Under the pieces are notes generated by a model. The model saw only the letters and a program-made list of their open reading frames with translations, did no database searches and was not told the DNA's origin. Positions 37,005 through 49,200 of a stretch of DNA of 64,000 nt are shown in pieces. This stretch comes from Amblyornis subalaris (lineage: Eukaryota > Chordata > Aves > Passeriformes > Ptilonorhynchidae). Position 1 is the stretch's first letter. Each line of letters opens with the position of its first letter. Location of the stretch: assembly GCA_018881555.1 (NCBI GenBank), contig JACAXG010000013.1:12786479-12850478 (forward strand), written 5' to 3'. The translations under genes were made by a program, and so were the position numbers.

Positions 37005-40000
37005 CTTTGGAGAAAGAAAAAAATTGATAAAAGTTAGCATGGCTCTGAAGGGACAGGAGGTTTGAGGTATAAAACTGAAATTAAAACATATAAAAGTCAG
37101 TTGTTGGAGCCAAATTCACTGCTGCTGTGAGGCATAGAGCACTTTAACCCCCAGTGTTCAGTGAAGGATGATGGTTCCTGGGGTCATGTAATTATTTACA
37201 AGAGACAAAAAGCCTCAGCAGGAGCCAGGCTCTGCCATGCTACCTCTGCTTGCTTTATCGATAACTCTGCCCCCTAGCTGAAACAAGCAACTCCAGGGCA
37301 GGAGAGTAAACACTCATCAAAATATCCAAATCCTTGGCTTCTCTGTTAATGATTTTGTGAGAATGTGGACAACTGCCTACCGAGGACTGCACAATCACAG
37401 GACAATCTGGCAGCTCTCAGGCAGCTCGGTCTCTTCAAAGAACAACGGCTTGAATTGAGTTTACAGACATGAGCATTTTCTTCTCATTACTACTTTGTCA
37501 CTTGTCCAAACAAGAAATATTTGGGAATGATTGCTTTTACAAGTGCTGGAAGATTTCAGTACTTCCGCAGCTCCTCCAACATCTATTTGGAGAAGAGCTG
37601 ATGATACCCAGATAATTCAACCAGAACACAGACCACGGCAGAGCTAGCAATGGTTCTGGGGGGATGTGGACACTAGTGAAGAATAATTGCACTAGACATT
37701 TTATCTCACAAGACTGTGATGTATGGTCCCTAGAGGGAGTGCAACAAACTAAATGGNTGAAGAATGACTTGATTTTTTTTCAATCTCCATTTCCTCTCTG
37801 GATCTAGAAGCTATGGTTACAAACAGAACCTTTATAATTTAAACTATCTGTAAGTGATGAAGAGGTGGAGGCCAGAGTTTCCTAAAAGAGAGTCTAAAAA
37901 CATGAGTTAAGTGCTCCGGTAATATCAGTGGCTTTTAAGAAGCCAGCAGTGATATTTGAAGCGTCAGTTTTGAAGTGCCAGCATTGCTGCTGTTCACTAG
38001 TCACAGAAAGGGTTGTGTCGAGTCCCAGTCCAAACTACACATTCACTCAGCTGCTCATTTCCTTTCTTATGCAAGCTCTGGTGGCAGAGAAGGAACTGAA
38101 CAAATAAAAAGCNCTACTGATTGATGAGGACGAAAACCAGAAAGCACCACAGCAGTCACACTAATTGCCATCCACTGCTTTTGGAAACCAGGGGAGTTTT
38201 CAATGCAGACATAGCTGCAGGGTAGTGCTTCCAGCTCCAACAAAATGAAGTGGTTGTCCTGCTTTATGTAGGTGTCATGGGGGTGAGATGGGGAATGCCC
38301 TGGAGAAACAGGAGCTCTTCAGAACCTCTGAAGAAAGCTGCAGGACTTTGAGGCTGGCTTTTCTCAGCACATTTCCTTCCCTTCCTCCTGCGTGCCACAG
38401 CCTGAGCAGAGTGCAGGGACTCTCAAGGGAGGGATGGCACAGAGCTCTGCATCCACCCTCAGCAGTCCTAGGCTGGATCCTGAGGATTAGGTTAGATTCT
38501 TCATGACATGTGCAAGCTCAGAAGGGAGTAACAAAGAGGAAAAAACTTGGAAGGGAATGTATCTTGAGCTACCACAGTAAGATCTTCCAGATGGGTACAG
38601 AACAGGGACACCGGTCACAGTCAGAGTCATCTTCATTCTGCAGGGACCATCCACAGATCATGAGAGTTAGAAAACCTTCACCATGAATAACCAAAAGCAA
38701 ACTGCTCAAATAAATCCAATTTAGGACACAATAAATCAATAAGGAATATTTTCTTTTCCTGTCTCAAGCTCATTATTGCTAATAAAACATGTCCTCTCAC
38801 TGACCCGGAGCCAGAGGATCGCAGGAGGTGGATAAGAAAGAAGAGCTGGGCACACCATCTTTTGTGGCAATGCAAGTGTCAGGGAGGGGGTTAAAGACAT
38901 CTAATTAAATACAGTGATACATTCATCATGGCTCCCTTTGTGATTACAAAACCCCATTTTCAAGGGTTTATAACTCAGTCACAAAAATATGCTCCAGGCT
39001 GCAANTTGGAAGACAAGGTCTCAGTTTGGGAACAGAAATTTTTCTCTCCCTTTAAAGAAAAGCAACAAGAGTGGCTTTGTGCTGGTGATTTTTTTTAATG
39101 TGAATATAACAGCATTTTCCTTCCACAAAAGGATTGGGATAGCTTGGATGTATGCAATTAAAAATGACATTATTAAATCCTATCACAGTAATGGTTCACA
39201 GTGGAGATACCATTAGGAACAATTCATATGGGATTGTTAACATACAATTGCTCAGTATTAGGACACATTCCATACTCAGGGAAATGTCAGAATAATTGAT
39301 GACATTTGGCTACTGGTCCTTATGTATTATAGGGAGTCTTTACATTATTGCTTACGTATGATTCTTTATTTTGATTTGCATTCAAATGCACCAGATATGA
39401 GGCCTGAAATGAAAAGATAAAACATACAACTTGGGACACGGCTTGAGCCACATGTTGAAAGAGTTGCAGTTTGGGACTGTTTGTATGTATTCTCCCAGAA
39501 AAAGCTTAGAAGAAATATGAAGTCTGCTGAGTGACTGGAAGGTCATCAAACTCGGGTTCCAGCTGACCGAGGCAGAAAATTAATTCCAGAGACAATGATG
39601 AAAACTTTGCAGTGACTCAACAGCGAAGCAGTGTGAGACAGCATTTCGTGTGGACCTTGGAAACAACGGAGCCATGCAGGAAACAACTGCTTCCCAAGTT
39701 GCTGTGCTCTAATAAAGGTCTGAATTCCCTATTCCTTCTATTGAGGGATTGGTGGTGTGTTTTCCGATAAATAAAGAACTAAATAACATCCCATTATCCT
39801 CATGCAGGTGCAAGGGAACACAAAGCTTAATGACAACATTTTGGGGGTAAACTTTTGGACCTGAAGCATTTTGTAAGTTTCTTTTTAACCTGGCAATTTT
39901 TAAAATTTACTGTATTAGGTTTTTTTTTAATGAACTTTAATGAAACGATTTATCATCTGTTTCTTAAAATAGATATCCATACAGAGTATCAAATTTCAAA

Positions 40001-43000
40001 AAAAAAATCAGCTTTTAAGGAGAGATAGTAAATTCTTTCAGGAATATTACAATTTCTTGGTAAAGAAGCCTTTTACATCTAGATCCCAACGGAGTAGCCT
40101 CTAAGTCTGAAAGTGCAACGTTTTTCCTTGAACTAGGCAGAATTAACACTAGGCAGCTAATCAGTTCCAGGACTTTACATTTATGAGGGCACTTACAGTT
40201 TGTGGAAAATGCTAAAAAAACACACGGTCTGGGAAACGGAGGGGGTTTTATATGGCAAAAAGTTAAAATAACCCCGAGCCTTTGTTTCCCAGCACCGCAG
40301 GTTATCGGAGATCAGCTGTTGCCTGCGGGTAACTGCAGCAGAGCTGACAGCTCTGCTCCTGCCAAAGCCCCCCTTCCAGGCATGCTAAACCACCAGGACA
40401 TGTCTCACTGGCCATCTCTTTTATCAGCCTCAATAAGCGACGTTTTTGGCACCCTTTTGTCAAGGCAGACACAGATTAGATTGGAACGAGCAATTCAAAC
40501 AGAGGAAGAACTTCATGTTCCCAATCCTCTGAGCCACACCGTGTCACTTATCTATTCTTCAACACAGAGGTCGCCCCTACTTGAAGAAAGAGAATATGAA
40601 AATTACTCAGGATTGAAAACGTGCAAGGATAAAAGAGGACGGAGTGACTCCAGCTGAACCTTTGCCCTTCGTCTGTCCCACCAGGATCTGCTATTCCAGC
40701 AAACCTGAGCGCCTCAGCCCCTGCTGCTGAGAGCCCTGGTGGGCACCAGGCACAGCGGGCGAGTCGGGCTGGACTCTCCGTCAGAACTGTGAGTTTCCTG
40801 TCTTTGGGGGAACACCTTAGCATTATTTCAAATGGTAATTTTCTTGTCTAGTGCTACAGAAACTTGAGAGTTAAGCTGCTTGGCATTTCTTAGGGAGAGA
40901 GCTTTGGCTTAAGTTTCCTTTTTACAAGAGTAAAGATTTGACAAGTTTGGCAGCAGGGCTTGTGTATGAATATATTTCCCTGGGGAAGGGAATATACAGA
41001 AGATATAATTTCTTTTACAGGCCACACAACAAAAAAATCCAAGGAGGCCTCTCATGAAAATGTTTTTGACATCCGCTTCCTCACAGCACATAATGTAGGG
41101 CAAGGCTTTCCCATCCTGGTGAACACAGTTTATGTGCACATAACTCTGACTGCTGCCATCCACCGGAGAGATTTCCCACCAAAAAACCCCAACCCAACCA
41201 ACCAGATTCAATCTCCAAATGTTTCATTATGTTCCTTGTCACTGGCTGTTCCATCTCCACACCACATCTCCCTAGGACATGCTAAACCTCCACAGTCCTG
41301 CAGAGCCACAGAGGCTACAGACTGACTGAATTAAAAACAAGGAGAAAACAGAGCAATGCATAGAACATTCAATTTCATGCAGCAGGATTTTGATGAGATA
41401 TGGTTTTATGTGTCTTTTATTAGACCAACTGAAACTATATAAATAACTATAAAAGCAGAAGCCTCCCCTAAAAAGCCTTGAATGTCGTTAAGCAACAAAA
41501 CCACCCCTGCAGTTTTATAAAGGATCTCAAAAACAATGCTCATTTGGAACTGAAGCAAAGCCTCTGAAATTGTAAAATTCATTCAATTCGTGAGAGAAAT
41601 TCAGAAATAGCTCTCAACTCAGGTCATTCAAAACTTTTTATCTCCTATCACAGAACAAAACAAAAACGCTAAAGAAAAACTCAATTCAAAATATATGCTG
41701 AAGCCTTTCATTCTAGTATTATGGATACTGTAAAATGTTTTACTAGTGCATTTTTAGTATCAGCTATATTTTTGAAAAATGAGTACTGAATCACAAAAGC
41801 CAGGTATTCTAATATGGCACGATTTTGCTTTGGCACAAGCTGGAAAAGCTGTGTTCATGAGGGTGACCAGAAAGGAGAGCAAACCGAAGACCACCAGACC
41901 ATTATTTCTCTCAAGCCAAAACTGAACCTGAAATTTACTCCAAAAATTGCTGGGCCTGATAAAACCTGAATGAAGAGGAGGTAGATCAGATCAGAGTAGT
42001 GGTTTCACCACAATCTCTGGAGTCTGTCAAGCACCACAACCACTTGGATGTGCAATGACTGCTGAGCCTCCTCCTCCTCTCCCACCACCACACACCAGCA
42101 TGGCCCTGCAGACACAGCCCGGCTCAGGATTCTCCTCTGCTGCGCTCAGGGGCTGGCACATGTGCCCCAGCTGAGCCCTGAACTGCCCCTTATGGAGACA
42201 AGGCCATGTTTGCTCCTGTTCTCCACGTTGGAAAGCCTCAAGTTGCTGTTCATAAGGGAACCTGACCGTGTCTCTTCATCCCCACCAACCTGTGCTTTTC
42301 CACTGTAACATCACCACTGTCCTGTGCCCAGCATATGCTGGATCTGCTGCTGTAAGGGGGGAATTCTTGAGGGTGGGCAGGCACGGAGTGAAGTGTTAGG
42401 TCATTTCTTCTGTTTTCTGCTTCTTTTGCAAGAAACAGCATAAATACTGAGGAGCAAACCTATGAAAATTTCAGCAACTCTTTCTTAAAAATAAACTTTC
42501 TATCAACTTTAATGACAACCACTGACCAAAGCCTCGAACTGGTATTTTCTCAGCTGTGTAGCAGTGCTTGTAGCAGTGCAGATCTCCCAGCTATCTCATT
42601 AAAATTTCTGGGCTTCTCTTGGAGTACCTTCTCATGCTACATCTTTGTAACATGGGCAAACTGGAATCCACAATATCCATCTGCAGAGGTTATTCTCTTG
42701 CAGGCACAATGCTTAAGATGTGGCAATCTCCTCATGCTTTTTTATTGTTTCTTTAAAGCCTGTTTGTCTACAAGATTGTTCAGTATGAAAACATTTTGTA
42801 TCTGGTTGTCAAGCAACAGATGCTCACTTTACAAATACAAAAACAGTTTAGATGTGAGCTTGAAATGCCCCAAGGAAAATTAGGATACAGATAACACAAT
42901 GCAGATCAGGGGAGACCACTCAGAACAGCTCTTAAGTGTATATTCCATTATGAGGAAATAAGGAGGTCTGTTTCACAGGAAACAGTATGTCACACCAATG

Positions 43001-43141
43001 AAACCAAAGCAATAACTTTGTATNGCAAATACAAGTGTCACATGCAGCAGTTTCTATAAAGCAGCCATCACAGTTCATTAATGCAAAGCAGAAACACATT
43101 TAATTTTATCACCTCATTTTAAATGAACTTTGTGCTACTAC
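37005..43141 (-). other. SLIT3: SLIT3 intron between EGF2 and EGF3 exons
   Basis: This is about 6.1 kb of intron without a recognisable exon or well-supported repeat. The segment 40280-40560 is less AT-rich than its surroundings and carries an open plus-strand frame that starts at GTG and shows no domain; I do not call it a gene. Short A/T homopolymer runs near 39920 and 39998 are the only other structure I see. Confidence 0.8.
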
Positions 43142-43239
43142 CTGAATCCATCTTTATTTGCCTCGGTGAGGTGGCAGGTCCCTCCATTCTGACATGGATT
43201 TTGAATGCAAGAATTAATGGGTACACTGCAGTCTCGACC
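43142..43239 (-). CDS. SLIT3: SLIT3 exon: end of EGF1 and first half of EGF2
   Basis: This 98-nt exon lies between TTCTCAAATAG and CAG|GTAGTA. It encodes 32 codons: GRDC (completing EGF1), [28 protein letters not shown], plus two bases (AG) of a Ser codon. Cysteine spacing C-x4-C-x5-C is the first half of an EGF domain; the partner cysteines are in the next exon. Residues agree with SLIT3 (VPIN, CIQNPCQ-GGTCHL). It starts in phase 0 and ends in phase 2, matching its neighbours exactly. Confidence 0.95.
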
Positions 43240-44509
43240 CTATTTGAGAAAATTCAAAAGAAACAAGGTTAGTAAGACTCACGTCATCTAAATCAATGTC
43301 TCTTGCCCCCTCACTCTTCTCGTGGCACCAATTACAAGAGGTCTGTGGTCTTCAGAGCCATGACATCACCTCATGTTCTTTATTGATGATCAGATTTATC
43401 CACCATTTCAGTGAGAATTTGGGCAGGGCAACTGTTCTACCCAAGGGGACCGGTGGGTATCTCGGTATCATTTCCATTTCAAGATTGTATGAGCTCTTTC
43501 CTTGGAGTGTTTTAGCGAAACAGCTGCTTTCACCGTTACTCTAACACACTCTGATGTTGGTTACCAGGCAATGACTCACGAGCAAAGGTGAGCAGAAGGC
43601 CACACACAGTGAGCACCAGCCCACATGGAGTCAGCACTCAACAACTGCATTTCCCAGGCACTCGGCTCAACACTGGCGGCACACGGGGCTTGTTACCGGC
43701 AATCTCAGAACCCACGGGGCAAAGTCCCTTCAGATCACGGGAGCCGAGTTTGGATTTCTGCACAGAACACACCAATCCATCATCATTGACTCAGCTCCCT
43801 TCTTAAAGACTGCCCTAGAACATACATCAGTTCCANCTGAACCTCACCAGCCTGAGCAACCTCCTGTTGCTGACTGACTTTTTATTGGCCCTTCAAGGCA
43901 CAGACATTTCTCTGATCGTTANACTCTGCTGATTAGACCAAGCTATTTGTAAAGCTGGCAAATCCATCGAAGAGTTTGGTCTTGCTTTTCAGTCACTCAC
44001 ACAGTAGNGTGGTGTAAAGCCACCCCAAAGCCTCAATACTCAAGGGATCTGTGCAATCACAGGAAGATCAAGAGATCATCTACTCTTCCTGCTGAAGATC
44101 CTGCTAGCAGTGGACCTCTGCCAGCTCATCTACTGGAAAGCTGGTAGATTACTGCAGTCAAGATAAGAAAAATATCTCGGGAGATACCTTAATTCAGTCC
44201 AGGTAGCTGGTTTTCTCNACTGAATTTACAACAGCTGCCAACCCTTGTCAGACTTCACATACCTGGTGCGATGCACTGGAGCAGGGCACACTCATTTTCT
44301 ACAGTCTCACGCTTTATGATGTCTCAAATATCAAAAAGAAGCCTCTTGTTGCTTCAGCCACATGCAGCACATGAGAGCATCAGCTGTTAGCTGGTTTTCC
44401 ACCCAGCTCTGAGCCTTTGTTGTGCTCACTTGAGGTATGCTATTCCACTAGAATTAAGAATGAACTTTGAAGCCTAACACTGTACTTGGCAGATACCTGA
44501 CAATGATTT

Positions 44510-44900
44510 GTTTGCCTCAGAATAAACACAGAGAAGTTAGAAAAGGCATAGAAAAGGACAGCCAGAATGTTCAAGGAGACAGAGATGACTTTAGAAGAAG
44601 ATACTATAAAGACTAGGACTCTTTAGTCTGCAGAAAACTGAACTGATGGGGGTTTACAAAATCTCAGAGGTGGGGAATGCACCATTTGTCACACTAAATC
44701 CCTCAGCAGTAAAAGGCACTAATGTTGGACAGTGAACTTAATAGAGATAAAAGAAAATACATCATCCAAAGTATGAGCTTCTGGGATCTTTTTGCCACAG
44801 GAGGTTGGGAAGTGAGATAGTATAAAAGCCATTAGACAAATGCAAGTACAATAGATCCAAANCAGATATAAGGCAACAAGCAGACAGCAACACTCGTATC
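44510..44900 (+). mobile_element. Old CR1-type LINE fragment (end of ORF2 / 3' region)
   Basis: The run GAAAAGGACAGCCAGAATG, then AAAGACTAGGACTCTTTAGTC, then GGGGGTTTACAAAATCTCAG and TTTTTGCCACAGGAGGTTGG matches, in order and spacing, the tail of old amniote CR1 elements (AGACTAGGACTCTTCAG, GGTCTATAAAATCAT, CTTGCCAGAGGATGTTG). It is in plus orientation and strongly decayed. Its limits are uncertain: a weaker echo (GGATGGGCTTGATGGG) near 45169 may be its 3' end, with unrelated sequence between. It is old compared with the CR1 at 57945-58065. Confidence 0.6.
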
Positions 44901-45479
44901 TGGATGGTGGTGGGTGCTGGGAGAAGTGGAGAGGAGTGGTGGCCAGGCTTGTGCCCTCTCATCCANCAGTACGACTGCTGCTGCCCCAGGAGAGGCAGAA
45001 TGCTGGGGTTAATGCACTACTGACCATCGCTCACNTTCTTGTGTCAAAGTGGCTCAAAGGGCTCTCGATAAGGTTCTTTTTCAAAAGAGCCAAGCTGCTC
45101 CCTGAACCCAGACTGCACAGCTTTGTGCATTAGAAGGGGACAGATCTCTCTGGAAAATCACACNAGGATGGGCTTGATGGGTTTGTCTATGGCTGCATAG
45201 GAGGAAAAGCTGCTTNGCATTTTAAAATTTCTGCAAATACAAGGAAAGAGGGACAGCCTTTTCCACAGCTAAATCAGAAGAGAAACATTTCCAAAGAACA
45301 ACAGAAAGACCTGGCCCAACCCCTGCCTTGCTGTGAGCTCTTCCCCCAACGCAGCAGTGCCGGCAGCACACGAGGACCTCACCCAAGGCCTGGCACGGAG
45401 GCTTTCTGCTTCGTCCCTGCTCCCTTTGCCAAGCAGCCTGTCCTTCTCCATTTGAAATCCGAGTCCCCAAATGTCTCAG

Positions 45480-45610
45480 GCAAGAATTGGGCCGGCGCCG
45501 AGGGAAGCTCACNCAGGTTTTATTTTGGCGCCGTGTGGCCCGCAGCCCTTTACGGATGCGAACCCTGGAACGTCAACAGCGATCCGCTCCCACCCTGCTC
45601 CAGCGCTGCC
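45480..45610. other. Small CpG-rich cluster in intron
   Basis: About 130 bp is rich in CpG (GGGCCGGCGCCGAGGG, TTTGGCGCCGTGTGG, TACGGATGCGAACC, AACGTCAACAGCGATCCG) inside otherwise CpG-poor intron. This could be a short unmethylated regulatory segment or a GC-rich repeat remnant. No exon or promoter motif can be assigned. Confidence 0.4.
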
Positions 45611-46121
45611 CCTCCTCTGCCCATCTGCGTCCTCAATCCTGCCTGCTTACCACGTTTTGCTAGTGAAGCTGGAAGGTGTTGGGTTTTGCACTTTTCCCGT
45701 GTCCCTGAGGAATTGATTAGTGCANAGATACTTCACCAACATCAGTTACTTCTATTTCATACGAACCCTTCATCCCTCTATCACTAAAATATTAAACCCC
45801 TGGCAGCCAGGCAGAGCAAGCAGCAAAGCATCTGTTTTTCTGAAGGTTTTTGTCACAGTTGAACACCGTGTAAAACAGTCTCATCACTTCTACTGTAATT
45901 ACTCAGATTAGTTTGAAAGTTCTTGTAAAAATTTAATAAAGATAAATGTTAAAATGAGAGCAAGGCCCTTTCAGTCCCTCACACTGGCACATNAAGTTTC
46001 ACGTGACAAATTCTGCTCTCATTTCTGTGCTGAACAGGCTGAATTATTGGGTTCTTGGGCCTCAGGCAGCATGGAAACCCATTAGTATGTGGTGCTGAAA
46101 CAAGACTTAATTGCAACACTA

Positions 46122-46214
46122 AGTTGCTATGTGGCTTTAGGAAAAGTAGAGTCTGACTCAGTTTACTCATTGTAACAAACAGGCAAACAACACTTAATCC
46201 TTCTCTGAGGATTA
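46122..46214 (+). mobile_element. Old MIR-like SINE fragment
   Basis: GTTGCTATGTGGCTTTAGG, then CTCAGTTTACTCATTG and CTGAGGATTA follow the order of the MIR core and 3' part (TGTGACCTTGGGCAAG, CCTCAGTTTCCTCATCTG, TGAGGATTA). The copy is heavily diverged with small indels. The assignment rests on remembered consensus order, not alignment. Confidence 0.45.
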
Positions 46215-49200
46215 TCTTCTCTGAGTTGACCTTATCAATTGCACACTGTGAGCCCACAAAACAAGTACAACTTCTCTAACACAGAGGACTATGAAAAACA
46301 AAGAACCCTGAGAGGAGAGAAGCTGCAGAAAATAGTGGTGCTAATAAATCTACAGCAAAGCAAGGCCATTTTATTTCTGTATGAGACTGTCACTACCCAG
46401 AACAGCCTAAAGACATTCTAGAAACGTCTTTCAAATGAATAATGCAATTCTCTAGTCTCAATTTACAGTAAGACTGTTCTTACTGGAAAAATGGAATTGC
46501 TGTCAAGCATCACTAAAATTAATTTATCTGTGAGTTGGGAAATACTCCTAGAATTACATTGCCTGGAAATAACTATTGTTACAAAGGAGAATATTGTCTA
46601 TTTGCTTCAAGACTAAAGAGCCTTTTAATGAGGTCTGAAGCAGAAATAGAGGTGCAGACTTTGTTTCAAGGATAGGCAACAAGATAGGACTGTCTCAGCG
46701 ATTCACAGAAAGAGGATGAAGGTCCCTCTGTGTGCAATATTTTACATCTAGAGCTTTTTTAGGAAACAATAAATTTTTGTCTAGTCTGATAGGAACAAAT
46801 CAGATCCAAAACACTTTTATATATTTTCTCTCATTTTCTGTAGGAGTGGAAAGGTTTAGGCATTGAAACAGGAAATTTCTGCAACTTATTAGAAGACATA
46901 TATGTTCAGAGTCCAGCTGTCCTTGTAAAGCTGAGGTACCTCAGCTGGTCCAGACTTTATCTGGGCAGCTCCAGCTCCATATTTCAGAGAATGAGAACAG
47001 AACTGTCCACCATACACAGAAAGAGTCTGTTCTTTGTTTGAAATTACCCATACTGGGCATTAGTGTATCTACAAGCTGTTCCTCAGCACTGCTGTGCCAA
47101 ACTCCAGCTTTTACAAGGATCCAATACTGGGAACATTATATCACGATCAGTAAAACACCCAATAACAAGTAGCAAAAACTAATAAGGGCCTCAGCAGGAA
47201 GAACAAGGGATAATACAGTAAGAAAAGCACTCATTTGCTTTGACACTGTTCCAAGCACTGCAATAATTTTTTTCAATTAATTGTCATGAATTAGTATTGT
47301 CTGTGTAGACTGAGAGCTTCATTCACTCTCTCACGGCAGAGATTTGAACTCTGTCCATCTCAACATGATCCTTCTCCTGTTTCTGACAGCAGTGGGCACA
47401 AATAAGGGGCAGTAGCACAGAGCTCACCACGGGCAGAAGGTGGAAGCCTCCTGGTGAATAAAACCATCACTGCTGACTGCAGGAGAAACGTGATCCAGGC
47501 AGTGAGGAAGACACCTGCAGACAGGCAGAAGTCTATCCAACTTCAATGGTTTGTTAATAGAGACACCTCTTCCCAGCTAATTACAGCCCTGTTCAATGAC
47601 TACAGTGTTTCNCAGCATGCTGGAGAAATGAGCTGTACAACAGAAATACCAAAGTTTATTCGACTTGTTAACAGCATACAATGTGTTCATAATAAATTTT
47701 ATTTAGATGGTATATGTGGAGAACAGATGGTAGCGTTCATGTGTTTAGTAAAAATACTAAATGAAGACAAATATAGTTGATAGAGACTTTAAATTAAGAA
47801 CCAGGAAATTTTCATAAACAACTTAATTATCAAGGTCTAAATACAGCTAAAGCTTTTAGGGAAAACAGACAAAATTACCCTCTACAAAGACACTGTATTG
47901 CACACTCTGTCCTTTACATTCCTAATAGTGGGAGTAATGCATCTACATCCAACTCTCAGTCTCACAAACACTAAAACACTTGTCTTATGGGAGTCCTGGT
48001 CAGAAGTTAATAAGAAATCATTACATTAAGGGAAAAGGCTTAGTAAATCTTCCACTTCATGATAGGTTGGAAAGAAAATTCACGGAAAGATAACTGAGAA
48101 GAACACTGTGTTCCANGAGTATATCCAGGAATGTTATTCAAACTTACAAGTATCTGCCAGCTTTAAAATTTCGACCTCCTAATCTTGTGAAATGAAGAAT
48201 AAATGGACACTTGCAGCCACTATGTAGGGCTGTGCTCTGCTCCCACAGAGCTTGGCAGGTATTTTATCGAATAGTTTCCTGAATTATTTTGATGCAGGTT
48301 GATACAANCACTCCAGTGTTACGGCTACACCTGGATGTGCCAGTGGGACTTGCCCTTAAATTCAGACCCGCAAGGTCCAGCAGCAGAGTGAAGGGCTAAA
48401 CGNGGTGTGTAACAACGATTTCCTGATGCTTCATAAAGAAGAATGAGAGAGATGGGATACAGAAAAGGAGAGGGAAAAACCCAGGAACAACAGAAGACAC
48501 AGACACTCAGCTCAGAAAGAGAATTCAGTTTGAAGTTTCNAATGGAGCTTTTTTCTCTGAGTCTTACTTCTTTCACGCTTAGTAAAGTGAGAACTGTCAT
48601 TAAAGGTTTTCCTGAAGCTGTGCCATGCAGCTATCCAATAAGGTATAAACTGATGCTAATTTTTACCTAATAGCATTTTTTACCAGTGACTTCTTTGACC
48701 ATTTGAAACCTTTATCTCTCTGCCAGAAATAGTCAAAATTGGAGGGTAAATAGAAATTTTCCATGGCAGAAAGGGAATGAGATGTCTCNTGAACAAAGTT
48801 TTATCACATAAACGTCCATGCCACTATAAAATTAAGATGGGAAATAAGAATGAGGTATTCAGCAGTTTTCCCTGTAATAAATACACGGAGTACCCATAAA
48901 TACACAGAAGAAACAAGAAGAATTTTGCATAATTGACCAAGGAAACATGGTGCCATGAATTCAGCCTCACAGCCAACACACTAAGTTACAAGTCTGGTAG
49001 GAAAAATTCTCAAGTTCTGTTCATGATTGTGTCTTTCAGAGCCTTTCAAGGCTGGGAAATCCAGTATTTTGCTATAATGGGATCACGAAAAGAAGTTTTA
49101 CATGTGCTGCAAATCTTACAGCCAGTTACGAAAGCTAGCAGGGCTTCTGNTGCTAACTGCAGCATGAGGGACTGCATGGACACCTCAGTGCTCACTGCAA

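Noticed and set aside
40202..40657. 151-codon plus-strand frame
   Set aside because: Starts at GTG; no domain or coding bias is evident. The region might be conserved non-coding DNA, but that cannot be shown here.
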